Source of the DNA: Yoonia maritima
GTDB lineage: Bacteria; Pseudomonadota; Alphaproteobacteria; Rhodobacterales; Rhodobacteraceae
Length of the DNA: 64,000 nt
Direction of reading: 5' to 3'
Assembly: GCF_003003285.1 (NCBI RefSeq)
Contig: NZ_PVTP01000010.1
Coordinates: 62,001-126,000 of the forward strand
The position numbers were made by a program, and so were the translations under genes. Positions 57,021 to 64,000 of this stretch are shown piece after piece; the stretch's first letter is position 1; each line of letters opens with the position of its first letter. The notes beneath the pieces are model-generated. The model ran no database searches. It was not told where the DNA came from and was given only the letters and a program-made list of their open reading frames with translations.

Positions 57021-57736
57021 TGCGTGCGGCAGCGTTTGCTTTGCTTTGGATGGCCGCCCCGGCGGCGGCGGTCACCTGCGCAGACGTATCTTACGAAGGC
57101 AACAGCTACACCACTTGTAGCGTTGATGCCGTGACAGAAGACCTACGTTTATTCCTGCGCGATGACGAAGGCGCAGTGCTGGGCAGTTTCTCGGCCGTTG
57201 ATGATTTCGCGGACGAAGGCACGCTTGTCTTTGCGATGAACGCCGGGATGTACCACGATGATCGTGCACCCGTAGGTCACTACATTGAAAACGGTATCGA
57301 AGAAATGCGCGTGATCCCGAACGCGGGACCGGGAAACTTTGGACTGCTACCCAATGGCGTGTTCTGCCTTACCGATGACGCCGCGCAGATTTATGAAACT
57401 CTCGACTATCTAGATAAAACGCCTGAATGCCGCGACGCGACGCAATCTGGCCCAATGCTCGTGATTGATGGTGACCTGCATCCACGGTTCTTGGTCGACA
57501 GTACGTCGCGCTATCTACGCAACGGAGTCGGGACGACACAAGACGGAGCAACAGCCGTATTTGCGATCTCAAACAACGCAGTGACATTCCACGAATTTGG
57601 CAGCTTCTTTCGCGATTTCCTGAAACTACCCAACGCGCTGTATTTTGATGGAAAGGTCTCGCGGCTTTATTCTACCGACCTTCGGCGTTCGGACTTCGGA
57701 TTTCAGCTAGGCCCGATGGTTGGGGTCGTTGAATAG
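57020..57736 (+). CDS. Phosphodiester glycosidase family (NAGPA/DUF2233) protein
   Basis: This 238-residue exported protein has a signal peptide (FALLWMAAPAAAVTC). The NAGPA domain fills the rest: LVFAMNAGMYHDDRAPVGHYIENG, then GPGNFGLLPNGVFCL, then ATQSGPMLVIDGDLHPRF and RNGVGTTQDGATAVFAIS. Family members remodel GlcNAc-1-phosphodiesters or related glycans; the substrate here is unknown. Starts in TAATG overlap with rbfA. The 3' end overlaps the NUDIX gene by 34 bases. Confidence 0.88.
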   Translation: MRAAAFALLWMAAPAAAVTCADVSYEGNSYTTCSVDAVTEDLRLFLRDDEGAVLGSFSAVDDFADEGTLVFAMNAGMYHDDRAPVGHYIENGIEEMRVIPNAGPGNFGLLPNGVFCLTDDAAQIYETLDYLDKTPECRDATQSGPMLVIDGDLHPRFLVDSTSRYLRNGVGTTQDGATAVFAISNNAVTFHEFGSFFRDFLKLPNALYFDGKVSRLYSTDLRRSDFGFQLGPMVGVVE

Positions 57737-58137
57737 ACGGATTGCGCCAGCGCGATGACTTCGACGACATCGGCGCTTGTCCTTAGTGCGGGAACCTCAG
57801 TGATCTCAAACCACTTTGCTTCGTTTACATCGTCGGATGCGTTTGGCGTGCCTGATCGATAGGTGCACAGGACGGCTGCTAGCAGGAAATGATGTTCGAT
57901 AGTCCCATTCGTATCATGTGTGATGATGTCTAGGTTTGTTAGATAACGTGCGGGTTCTGCGACGATGGCCGTTTCTTCAAGTAACTCGCGGGCTGCCGCG
58001 TCCAGCGCCGTTTCACCGAATTCAACATGCCCACCCGGAAAACCCCACAGCCCGGCATCGGGTTCGTTTTTGCGCTGAGCAAGCAGCACATGGTCGCCGC
58101 GAAGAACCACGGCGATGGCAGCAAGTTTTGGGATCAT
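57703..58137 (-). CDS. NUDIX hydrolase
   Basis: This 144-residue protein has the full Nudix box GGHVEFGETALDAAARELLEETAI (about residues 35-57), with all Glu ligands of the Mg site. The N-terminal strand IPKLAAIAVVLRGDHVLLAQRKNEPD is typical of the ADP-ribose/ADP-sugar type, but specificity is not predictable. Overlaps the SGNH hydrolase gene by 4 bases (ATGA). Confidence 0.92.
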   Translation of the reverse strand: MIPKLAAIAVVLRGDHVLLAQRKNEPDAGLWGFPGGHVEFGETALDAAARELLEETAIVAEPARYLTNLDIITHDTNGTIEHHFLLAAVLCTYRSGTPNASDDVNEAKWFEITEVPALRTSADVVEVIALAQSVYSTTPTIGPS

Positions 58138-58763
58138 AGCGCCGCGGCCACCGCATGGCCGAGTTTGATTTGGGCGTCAGCATCAAAGTGCACGCCGTCG
58201 ATTTGGCTTGGTCCGATATGCTGGCCCGCGTCCAAGAATTTAGCACCCCAATGTGCTGCAAGACCGGCGTAAAGCGGCGCAAGCTGTGCTGACTTGGCCG
58301 CCGCGCCATAGAAGACGTCTGAGATTGGCCCTTGTTCAAGCACCAAAGGTGGACAGATCAGCAAGACTTCGAAGCCGCTGTGCCTTGTTTGGTATTCTTC
58401 GGAATTTGCGATGGCGAGAAGGCCCGCGATCCCTGCAGCAACGCCTTCGGCGGTCAGGCCAAAATGTGCCTTCAGATCATTCGTGCCGAGCATAATCGTC
58501 AGCACATCAATGGGGCCGTGACTTTCCAGCGCAATCCGTAGTCCCAGCTGCCCGTTCATGTGCGGACCCATCGTTGGGTCGGCATAGGCGGCGGTACGTC
58601 CGGGGAGCCCTTCCTCGACCAGCTCCCAGTCTGATCCAAGATCAGCAAGTGCAACCGTTGGCCACCGGGTTTCACGGCCATAGCGTGCATATACCCCGCG
58701 CTTCTGGATCGGTGGCGTTCCATGCGTGTTACTGTCGCCAAATGTCATCAATGTTTTTGTCAT
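58134..58763 (-). CDS. SGNH/GDSL hydrolase
   Basis: This 209-residue esterase of the SGNH family has block I MTFGDSNTHG (catalytic Ser), block III TIMLGTNDLK (Asn), and block V IDGVHFDADAQ (Asp/His). It has no signal peptide, so it is probably cytosolic. Substrate unknown; related enzymes are arylesterases. First gene of the SGNH-NUDIX pair. Confidence 0.92.
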   Translation of the reverse strand: MTKTLMTFGDSNTHGTPPIQKRGVYARYGRETRWPTVALADLGSDWELVEEGLPGRTAAYADPTMGPHMNGQLGLRIALESHGPIDVLTIMLGTNDLKAHFGLTAEGVAAGIAGLLAIANSEEYQTRHSGFEVLLICPPLVLEQGPISDVFYGAAAKSAQLAPLYAGLAAHWGAKFLDAGQHIGPSQIDGVHFDADAQIKLGHAVAAAL

Positions 58764-58870
58764 GTCTGCACGCTATGTTCGGAAACGTTGTTGGTAAAGT
58801 GTCATTGCCTCTTGGCCTATCGTGCAGGAACGCACATATATGCGGTAACAAACGTATAAGGAGACAGAAC

Positions 58871-59782
58871 ATGCTGGAATTGGACGCCACCCCAAAGGCC
58901 CCCGCTGATCTGATCAAAGACGCGACCGACGCGACATTCGCGGCGGACGTTATCGAAGCATCGCAAACCGTGCCCGTTATCGTGGATTTCTGGGCGCCTT
59001 GGTGCGGCCCATGTAAAACGCTTGGCCCCGCAATCGAAGCCGCCGTGACCAAGGCAGGCGGGCGCGTTAAATTGGTTAAGGTCGATGTCGATGCGAACCA
59101 AGCCTACGCGGGTCAGTTGCAGGTTCAGTCGATCCCAACGGTATATGCATTCTTTCAAGGACGCCCCGTCGATGGTTTCCAAGGTGCTTTGCCACCATCC
59201 GAGATTGACGCATTCGTGGAAAAGATAGCAGCACTTGGCGGTGATCCAGAGGCTGAAGGGCTTTCTGCTGCCATCGAGGCCGCAGACCAGATGCTAGAAG
59301 AGGGCGCAGTCGCTGACGCGGCTGAAACCTTTGCCGCGATCCTGCAAGAAGAACCAAACAGTGCGCCCGCTTATGCTGGGTTGGTCCGTTCTTATCTGGC
59401 ATTGGATGACGTTGATCAGGCCGAGGCCATCTTGAACGGTGCCCCCGCAGAGATTTCGGATGATCCGTTGCTTGAAGCAGCGCATGCACAAATCACGCTA
59501 GCCCGCGAGGCAGCGAACGCTGGTCCAGTTGCGGATCTGCAGGCCGCAGTCGAGGCTGACCCGGCAAACCATCAGGCCCGGTTTGATCTGGCAATTGCAC
59601 TGCATGCCAACGGGCAAGTCGAAGAATCGGTCGATCAGTTGCTCGAACTATTCCGCCGTGATCGCGAATGGAACGATGGGGCCGCCAAGGCGCAGTTGTT
59701 CACAATTTTCGACGCCAGAGAGGCCAAAGACCCAATTGTTTTGAATGGCCGCCGAAAATTGTCATCGTTGATATTTGCATGA
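58871..59782 (+). CDS. Thioredoxin-TPR fusion (YbbN/CnoX-like)
   Basis: This 303-residue protein has an N-terminal thioredoxin domain with active-site WCGPCK (about residue 42), VDVDANQAYAGQLQVQSIPTVYAF, and then TPR-like helical repeats from about residue 125 to the end. The architecture matches YbbN/CnoX chaperone-redoxins, though unlike E. coli YbbN both active-site Cys are present. Start at 58871 has AAGGAGA upstream; a longer open frame from 58574 is a shadow. Confidence 0.92.
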   Translation: MLELDATPKAPADLIKDATDATFAADVIEASQTVPVIVDFWAPWCGPCKTLGPAIEAAVTKAGGRVKLVKVDVDANQAYAGQLQVQSIPTVYAFFQGRPVDGFQGALPPSEIDAFVEKIAALGGDPEAEGLSAAIEAADQMLEEGAVADAAETFAAILQEEPNSAPAYAGLVRSYLALDDVDQAEAILNGAPAEISDDPLLEAAHAQITLAREAANAGPVADLQAAVEADPANHQARFDLAIALHANGQVEESVDQLLELFRRDREWNDGAAKAQLFTIFDAREAKDPIVLNGRRKLSSLIFA

Positions 59783-59809
59783 TCGGCGTATCGGCCTAGG
59801 TTATCTGCC

Positions 59810-60451
59810 ATGATACCAATCGCAGACCTGCCTGACGTCATTCCAGTGTTTCCTCTCCCGGGCGCGTTGCTTTTGCCGCGCGCACGGTTGCCCCTACATC
59901 TGTTCGAACCGCGCTATCTGGCGATGCTGGATGACGTGCTGAAAACATCGCACCGGCTGATTGGCATGGTGCAACCCTATGCACGCCCCGATGATAGTAG
60001 TCGGCTGCACACCATCGGTTGCGCTGGACGGATCACTGCCTTTTCCGAAACGGAAGATGGGCGCTACATGATCACCCTATCTGGTGTATCGCGGTTTCGG
60101 ATCGTGAACGAGGTTGACGGCTTTACGCCCTATCGTCGTTGCAAAGTCGATTGGAAAGGTTTTGACCGTGACCTTGGCACAGCCGAGAAAGACCCCGATT
60201 TTGAGCGCGAACCGTTTATGAAAACGCTTGGTCGGTTTTTCGAAGACAAAGGCCTATCCACAGATTGGGACAGCTTGGGCGATGCAGACGATGAGCTGCT
60301 GATCAATTCACTTGCTATGCTGTGCCCCTTCGACCCCGAAGACAAACAAGCCCTGCTAGAGGCGCCCTCACTCACCACGCGCCGCGAGACGCTGACAACA
60401 CTAATCCAATTCGCCCTACGTGGCGGATCAGGGGACGAGATATTACAATGA
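59810..60451 (+). CDS. LON peptidase N-terminal (substrate-binding) domain protein
   Basis: This 213-residue stand-alone Lon-N domain protein has no ATPase or protease domain. [33 protein letters not shown] is the family signature, with [23 protein letters not shown] following. Function of stand-alone members is not settled. It is 27 bases downstream of the thioredoxin gene and overlaps the Trm112-like gene by 4 bases. Confidence 0.93.
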   Translation: MIPIADLPDVIPVFPLPGALLLPRARLPLHLFEPRYLAMLDDVLKTSHRLIGMVQPYARPDDSSRLHTIGCAGRITAFSETEDGRYMITLSGVSRFRIVNEVDGFTPYRRCKVDWKGFDRDLGTAEKDPDFEREPFMKTLGRFFEDKGLSTDWDSLGDADDELLINSLAMLCPFDPEDKQALLEAPSLTTRRETLTTLIQFALRGGSGDEILQ

Positions 60452-60627
60452 CCGAACCACAATTCGACCCAAAGATGCTAGAGGCCTTGGTCTGCCCGAT
60501 GACCCAAGCCACGCTGACCTATGACGCAGAAAAACAAGAGTTAGTGTCGAAAAGTGCTAAACTTGCTTTCCCAATCCGCAATGGCATCCCCGTGATGCTG
60601 GTGGACGAAGCGCGTAAGCTGGATTGA
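60448..60627 (+). CDS. Trm112-like small protein (YcaR/UPF0434)
   Basis: 59 residues, family Trm112/UPF0434. [17 protein letters not shown] and [19 protein letters not shown] match the family. The usual second cysteine pair is absent, as in many bacterial members, so zinc binding is uncertain. It starts in an ATGA overlap with the Lon-N gene, so the two are coupled. Confidence 0.9.
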   Translation: MTEPQFDPKMLEALVCPMTQATLTYDAEKQELVSKSAKLAFPIRNGIPVMLVDEARKLD

Positions 60628-61185
60628 TCAGTACGTTCTACGCGTTTCGTTGTAAGGCACACCGGATTCTCCAATTTTCTTAGCAAGCCAACTTAGGCTT
60701 ATCCCTGAATAATCCTTGAGCTCAATCGACGGGGTGCCACCGTTAAAGTGCACCCAGTAACTGCGCAGATCAGATTGTTCATACCGCTCAAGCGTGCGAA
60801 ATTCGATCTGCTTGATGTCAGAAAGTTTTGCGTGAAACCCGATTTCTGTGCCGTGTGCATGCTGCGGCACATGCCAAAGCAAATCGTCAGACGTTAGGCG
60901 AAAATGCCAGTATCCCGACGGTTTGCGTGACCGATGTGCAAAAACGGCTTCCTTGATAAGATTATATGCCCCAGTGCAGACCAAGAAAACACCAAGAATG
61001 CTCCAGAAGTTGAGGTCGCCAATGTCGTCGATCGACATCCCAAGGCCAAAGCTGTCCGGAATTAGGCGCAAGCCAAAATAGCTAAGCCCGATGGCCAATA
61101 AGGGAACGATAATCAATCGTGTAACCATCCGCCGTTTAACTGATCGGCGGATATCGAAAAATGGCGGCGTAACTTCGTTGGGCAT
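60628..61185 (-). CDS. Membrane protein of unknown function, 185 residues
   Basis: Two hydrophobic segments (about residues 22-42 and 58-80) are followed by a soluble domain of about 100 residues rich in Trp, His and Tyr (GYWHFRLTSDDLLWHVPQHAHG, YWVHFNGGTPSIELKDYSG). The arrangement resembles small PH-like or YdbT-type membrane proteins, but I cannot assign a family. Convergent with the Trm112-like gene, stops adjacent. Confidence 0.75.
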   Translation of the reverse strand: MPNEVTPPFFDIRRSVKRRMVTRLIIVPLLAIGLSYFGLRLIPDSFGLGMSIDDIGDLNFWSILGVFLVCTGAYNLIKEAVFAHRSRKPSGYWHFRLTSDDLLWHVPQHAHGTEIGFHAKLSDIKQIEFRTLERYEQSDLRSYWVHFNGGTPSIELKDYSGISLSWLAKKIGESGVPYNETRRTY

Positions 61186-61242
61186 CCGTTTCTCAAAACG
61201 TCATGATTCTTCGGGGCAGACTATACCAGCCTTAGGTTTCTT

Positions 61243-62454
61243 CTACCCCTGCATCAATTTCGGCAAATCACCGGTCAGCCCGGCTGCTTCGCGGATGAAC
61301 CCGCGACGTAGACCTGGGATGGCGTTGACTGCGCCCATGCCGATATCACGTGCGGCGCGTAGCAGTGGGTTATCGTTGGAAAACAGTCGGTTGAACGTGT
61401 CAGTGGCAAGCGCGAGCGTAGCCGTGTCGAACCGCCGCCACTGTTGGTAGCGTTCCAAAACTTGCGGGCTACCGATGTCTTCGCCGCGTGCGCGTGCGTC
61501 TGATAGTACCTCGGCCAAAGCAGCCACGTCGCGTAGCCCAGCGTTTAATCCTTGCCCTGCAATAGGGTGCATGCCGTGGGCGGCGTCGCCGACTAGCGCT
61601 AGCCGATCACCGATCAGGCTGTTGGCGAGCGTGAGGCCTAGCGGATAGGTAAATCGTGCGCCTGTCAGGCTGATTTGGCCAAGGAAACTGCCGAAGGCGG
61701 GGCGTAGCGCATCAAGGAAATCTTCGTCATTCATCGCGGCAAGTTCGGTGGCGCGGGCGTCGGTTTCGCTCCACACGATTGAACTGCGATTTTCCGTGAG
61801 CGGCAGAATGGCAAGCGGGCCACCGGGCATGAAGAACTGGTGTGCGATACCGCCGTGCGGTTTGTCGTGGGCGACGGCGCAGACTACGGCGGTTTGCCCG
61901 TAACCCCAGCCAGTCCGCTTGATCCCGGCGCGTTCGGCGGTACCACTGCGGCGGCCATCAGATCCGACCAAAATTTGTCCAGTTACCACCTTGCCAGATG
62001 CGAGTGTTACGCTGGCTCGGGCGTTCTGGATTGCCTGTGAAACAACGGTTTCTTTGGACAGTTGGGTGATCAATGGCTCCGCTGCCATCGCGTCCAGAAA
62101 CGCGCGGCGCAGGTGGCGGTCTTCGACCATGAAACCCATCGGGCCTTCTTCGATTTCGGCGTGATCGAAATGCAGCATCCACGGGCTTGGCCCTTCGCCA
62201 GCGCGGCCATCGGTGACTTTGATTTCCAACATCGGCTGGGCGTCATCGTCGACGGCATCCCAGACACCGATGCCTTGCAATAGGCGTTTCGACGACAGCG
62301 CCAAAGCATAGCTGCGCCCATCAAAATCAGGGCGTTTGCGCCGATCAATGGCCAAGCTGTCGATGATTGTCACGGCAAAGCCTGCCTGTGCAGCGGCCAG
62401 TGCCAAGGCTGGGCCGTTCAGCCCGCCACCTACGATGATGATATCCGTATCCAT
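61243..62454 (-). CDS. UbiH/COQ6-type ubiquinone biosynthesis flavin monooxygenase
   Basis: This 403-residue FAD-dependent hydroxylase has the N-terminal IIIVGGGLNGPALALAAAQAGF, the middle VGSDGRRSGTAERAGI (DG motif), and the GD motif GDAAHGMHPIAGQGLNAGL. These are the UbiH/UbiF/COQ6 signatures; which ring position it hydroxylates is not visible. ATG at 62454 begins at the Rossmann motif; upstream extension to 62517 lacks a ribosome site. Confidence 0.9.
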   Translation of the reverse strand: MDTDIIIVGGGLNGPALALAAAQAGFAVTIIDSLAIDRRKRPDFDGRSYALALSSKRLLQGIGVWDAVDDDAQPMLEIKVTDGRAGEGPSPWMLHFDHAEIEEGPMGFMVEDRHLRRAFLDAMAAEPLITQLSKETVVSQAIQNARASVTLASGKVVTGQILVGSDGRRSGTAERAGIKRTGWGYGQTAVVCAVAHDKPHGGIAHQFFMPGGPLAILPLTENRSSIVWSETDARATELAAMNDEDFLDALRPAFGSFLGQISLTGARFTYPLGLTLANSLIGDRLALVGDAAHGMHPIAGQGLNAGLRDVAALAEVLSDARARGEDIGSPQVLERYQQWRRFDTATLALATDTFNRLFSNDNPLLRAARDIGMGAVNAIPGLRRGFIREAAGLTGDLPKLMQG

Positions 62455-62760
62455 AGGGCTTAATATGACCCTGCACGCGGGATTGTCCATGCGATCCTTG
62501 GCCGCTGGGGTGCCCACCGTACGGTGGTTTTTGCCGTTTGGCTCGAGGCGAGGGTTAACGCGTTATTTTGTGTGGAAATGAGCGGTCGGCGATGCGTCGG
62601 ATTTACGTCGGACGTTTGCCCAAAGGCAAGATAAGTTTTTTGTCATGGATAAGTTTAGATGACTTGGTATGTCATTTGCGCCGAATAATAGTTCGTTTGG
62701 GACCAACGGTAATTGTCTGAAGCGAGCGATAAGAAGCTCCCTGCCATATTTTCAATCACG

Positions 62761-63492
62761 TTAGTTCGCTTGCCAATACCAGGTCGGGCGTCGCCATATC
62801 GGGCAACCTTTGAGAAATCCGTCGATGGCGTCCTGTAGAGACATGCGTCGGATCTCCTGGCCTCGACCAAAACGTAAAGTTGGGCACGAGTCAGGATAGG
62901 TACTTTTATCTTTTAACGTAACTCCGAAAGTCAGTAGGTCCTCATCGTCCACCTGAAGTTCAATGTGCGCTTGGTTGTATTCAAAGTTTTCGTTAAAGAT
63001 TGCTTTTCTAAGATGGTTACCAACTGGCTCTTCTGAAATGATCCAGCAACATTTGACTGAGGATTCGCGATACCTTTTAGTCCTTAATCTAAAATCGTTA
63101 AGGTGCTGACTAGAAAGTTGTACTTCGAATGCAGTTTTGTTGCCGTTAGGAAGTGTAACGAGTACGTCTGCAATCCACTGATTTCCGTCAGGCGTACTTC
63201 CTGCAACCTCTAAGTCTGCAGTATATCCTAATGACCGCGCGGCTTTCAGAATGTCGATTTTAAGGCGTGTATGAGCGTAACTTTCCGGTTTTGGAGGGTT
63301 GCCGCTAAACCCTACATTATGTGCGAAGAAACGGAGTCCACGGCTGGAAGTTTTAGGCACGGCGGGCCATTTAGATCGCGGCATTAACACTGTTCCGGTT
63401 TGCGCGTTGCATAGTGCATCCCATTCCAGATCAGAGACGGAAAAAGCCTCAACTATTTCGCCAGTATCAGCTCTGTATGCTATTTGCCCCAT
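62761..63492 (-). CDS. CoiA-like predicted nuclease-fold protein
   Basis: This 243-residue protein resembles the CoiA-like competence/nuclease family: RGLRFFAHNVGFSG, SYAHTRLKIDILKAARSLGYTADLEVAG, then WIADVLVTLPNGNKTAFEVQLSSQHLNDFRLRTKRYRES. The last stretch keeps the D...E-x-Q pattern of the PD-(D/E)XK core. GGAGGGG lies just before the ATG. The codon use is AT-richer than the neighbouring genes, hinting at recent gain. No competence, restriction or phage genes lie beside it. Confidence 0.8.
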   Translation of the reverse strand: MGQIAYRADTGEIVEAFSVSDLEWDALCNAQTGTVLMPRSKWPAVPKTSSRGLRFFAHNVGFSGNPPKPESYAHTRLKIDILKAARSLGYTADLEVAGSTPDGNQWIADVLVTLPNGNKTAFEVQLSSQHLNDFRLRTKRYRESSVKCCWIISEEPVGNHLRKAIFNENFEYNQAHIELQVDDEDLLTFGVTLKDKSTYPDSCPTLRFGRGQEIRRMSLQDAIDGFLKGCPIWRRPTWYWQAN

Positions 63493-63668
63493 AGTCCCCT
63501 CCAGACATTCGACTAGGCTATTGGATCGCCGTTACTAAATCTACCTGTGATTGCAGTTCTTGCTTTGAGGAAGGGAGAACTAAGTTCGCAATGTGCTAGG
63601 CGTCGTGTTTCCTCGATTGTTCTCCGTTTTCCTCCCCGCTAGGGTCGCTGTAAGACAGGAGAATTCAC

Positions 63669-64000
63669 ATGCAAGATTGGCGATGGATGACGGCGGCTGA
63701 TTTGGGTCGTGCGATTGGGGCGGGGGAGATTGATCCGGTTGCTCTGACGGAAGTGTATCTGGATGCCATTGATGCCCATGAGTTCCGTGATCGTATCTAT
63801 GCGAGGGTGACGCATGACCGCGCAAGGGCCGAGGCTGCTGCTGCATCGGAACGTGCGAAATCCGGGTTTCGCCGTGGCCCGTTGGATGGTGTGCCTGTGT
63901 CTTGGAAAGACCTGTTTGATACGGCTGGCGTCGCGACCGAGGCGGGGACTGCTTTGATGGAGGGCCGCGTGCCGACGCAGGATGCGTTGGTTTTGCAAAA
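63669..64000 (+). CDS. Amidase, 5' part (runs off the window)
   Basis: The ATG at 63669, preceded by ACAGGAG, opens a frame with no stop before the window ends, about 110 codons. The amidase-signature start is recognisable: ADLGRAIGAGEIDPVALTEVYLDAI, then GPLDGVPVSWKDLFDTAGVAT with the catalytic Lys of the Ser-cisSer-Lys triad. The serines lie beyond the window, so the exact substrate cannot be judged. Confidence 0.9.
   Translation, partial: MQDWRWMTAADLGRAIGAGEIDPVALTEVYLDAIDAHEFRDRIYARVTHDRARAEAAAASERAKSGFRRGPLDGVPVSWKDLFDTAGVATEAGTALMEGRVPTQDALVLQ

Noticed and set aside
58574..58870. 99-codon upstream extension of the thioredoxin-TPR gene
   Set aside because: It runs antisense through the SGNH hydrolase gene; AAGGAGA points to the ATG at 58871.

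Overview
The window looks like a chromosomal segment of a marine Rhodobacterales (Roseobacter-type) alphaproteobacterium. This is inferred from gene content and order: an F1-only atpHAGD-C operon; the rsmB / heparinase-like / purH / lspA run; and several families common in this order (DUF1674 SDH assembly factor, DUF2125, DUF2161, DUF2793, YcjX with TIGR01620). I see no tRNA, rRNA, CRISPR array, transposase or integrase. Almost all space is coding.

Layout. 1-5.6 kb: lspA, purH, a heparinase-family protein and rsmB on the minus strand, divergent from a small SDH assembly factor. 5.6-17.8 kb: an exopolysaccharide and secreted-protein region. It holds a Wza-like export lipoprotein, an RTX protein, phosphomannomutase, galE, a frameshifted serralysin-type RTX metalloprotease, and a tightly packed gmd-fcl-manC operon that with manB makes GDP-mannose and GDP-L-fucose. 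17.9-25.8 kb: a DUF2793 protein, then atpH-A-G-D, a terminator, an inserted membrane glycosyltransferase-like gene, atpC with its own terminator, and an H-type lectin gene. 25.8-35.4 kb: housekeeping genes (prs, a thiol isomerase, an alpha/beta hydrolase, threonine aldolase, YcgN, ribF, MaoC, a HAD phosphatase, Mn-dependent pyrophosphatase, DUF2161, TraB/GumN), plus an odd intergenic stretch with two tandem five-codon ORFs behind strong Shine-Dalgarno sites.

35.4-45.3 kb is the accessory part. A Crp/Fnr regulator is translationally coupled to a 997-residue cyclase-STAND-ATPase protein whose cyclase domain has atypical active-site residues. Beside them lie a 986-residue fusion of a phytoene-desaturase-like flavoprotein with an acetoacetate-decarboxylase-like domain, an unrecognised 323-residue protein and a phage-tail-collar protein. 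A 570-base AT-rich gap and a hidden 58-residue ORF follow. 45.3-64 kb returns to core genes: DUF2125, TIGR01620/YcjX, truA, tamA-tamB, dapB, rbfA, a phosphodiester glycosidase, NUDIX, an SGNH hydrolase, thioredoxin-TPR, a Lon-N domain protein, a Trm112-like protein, a ubiquinone-type hydroxylase, a CoiA-like protein and the 5' end of an amidase cut by the window edge.

Best candidates for something undescribed are the flavoprotein/decarboxylase fusion with its neighbours, the degenerate cyclase-STAND/Crp pair, the frameshifted metalloprotease with a perfect 18-bp hairpin upstream, the tandem mini-ORFs, and the gene inserted between atpD and atpC.
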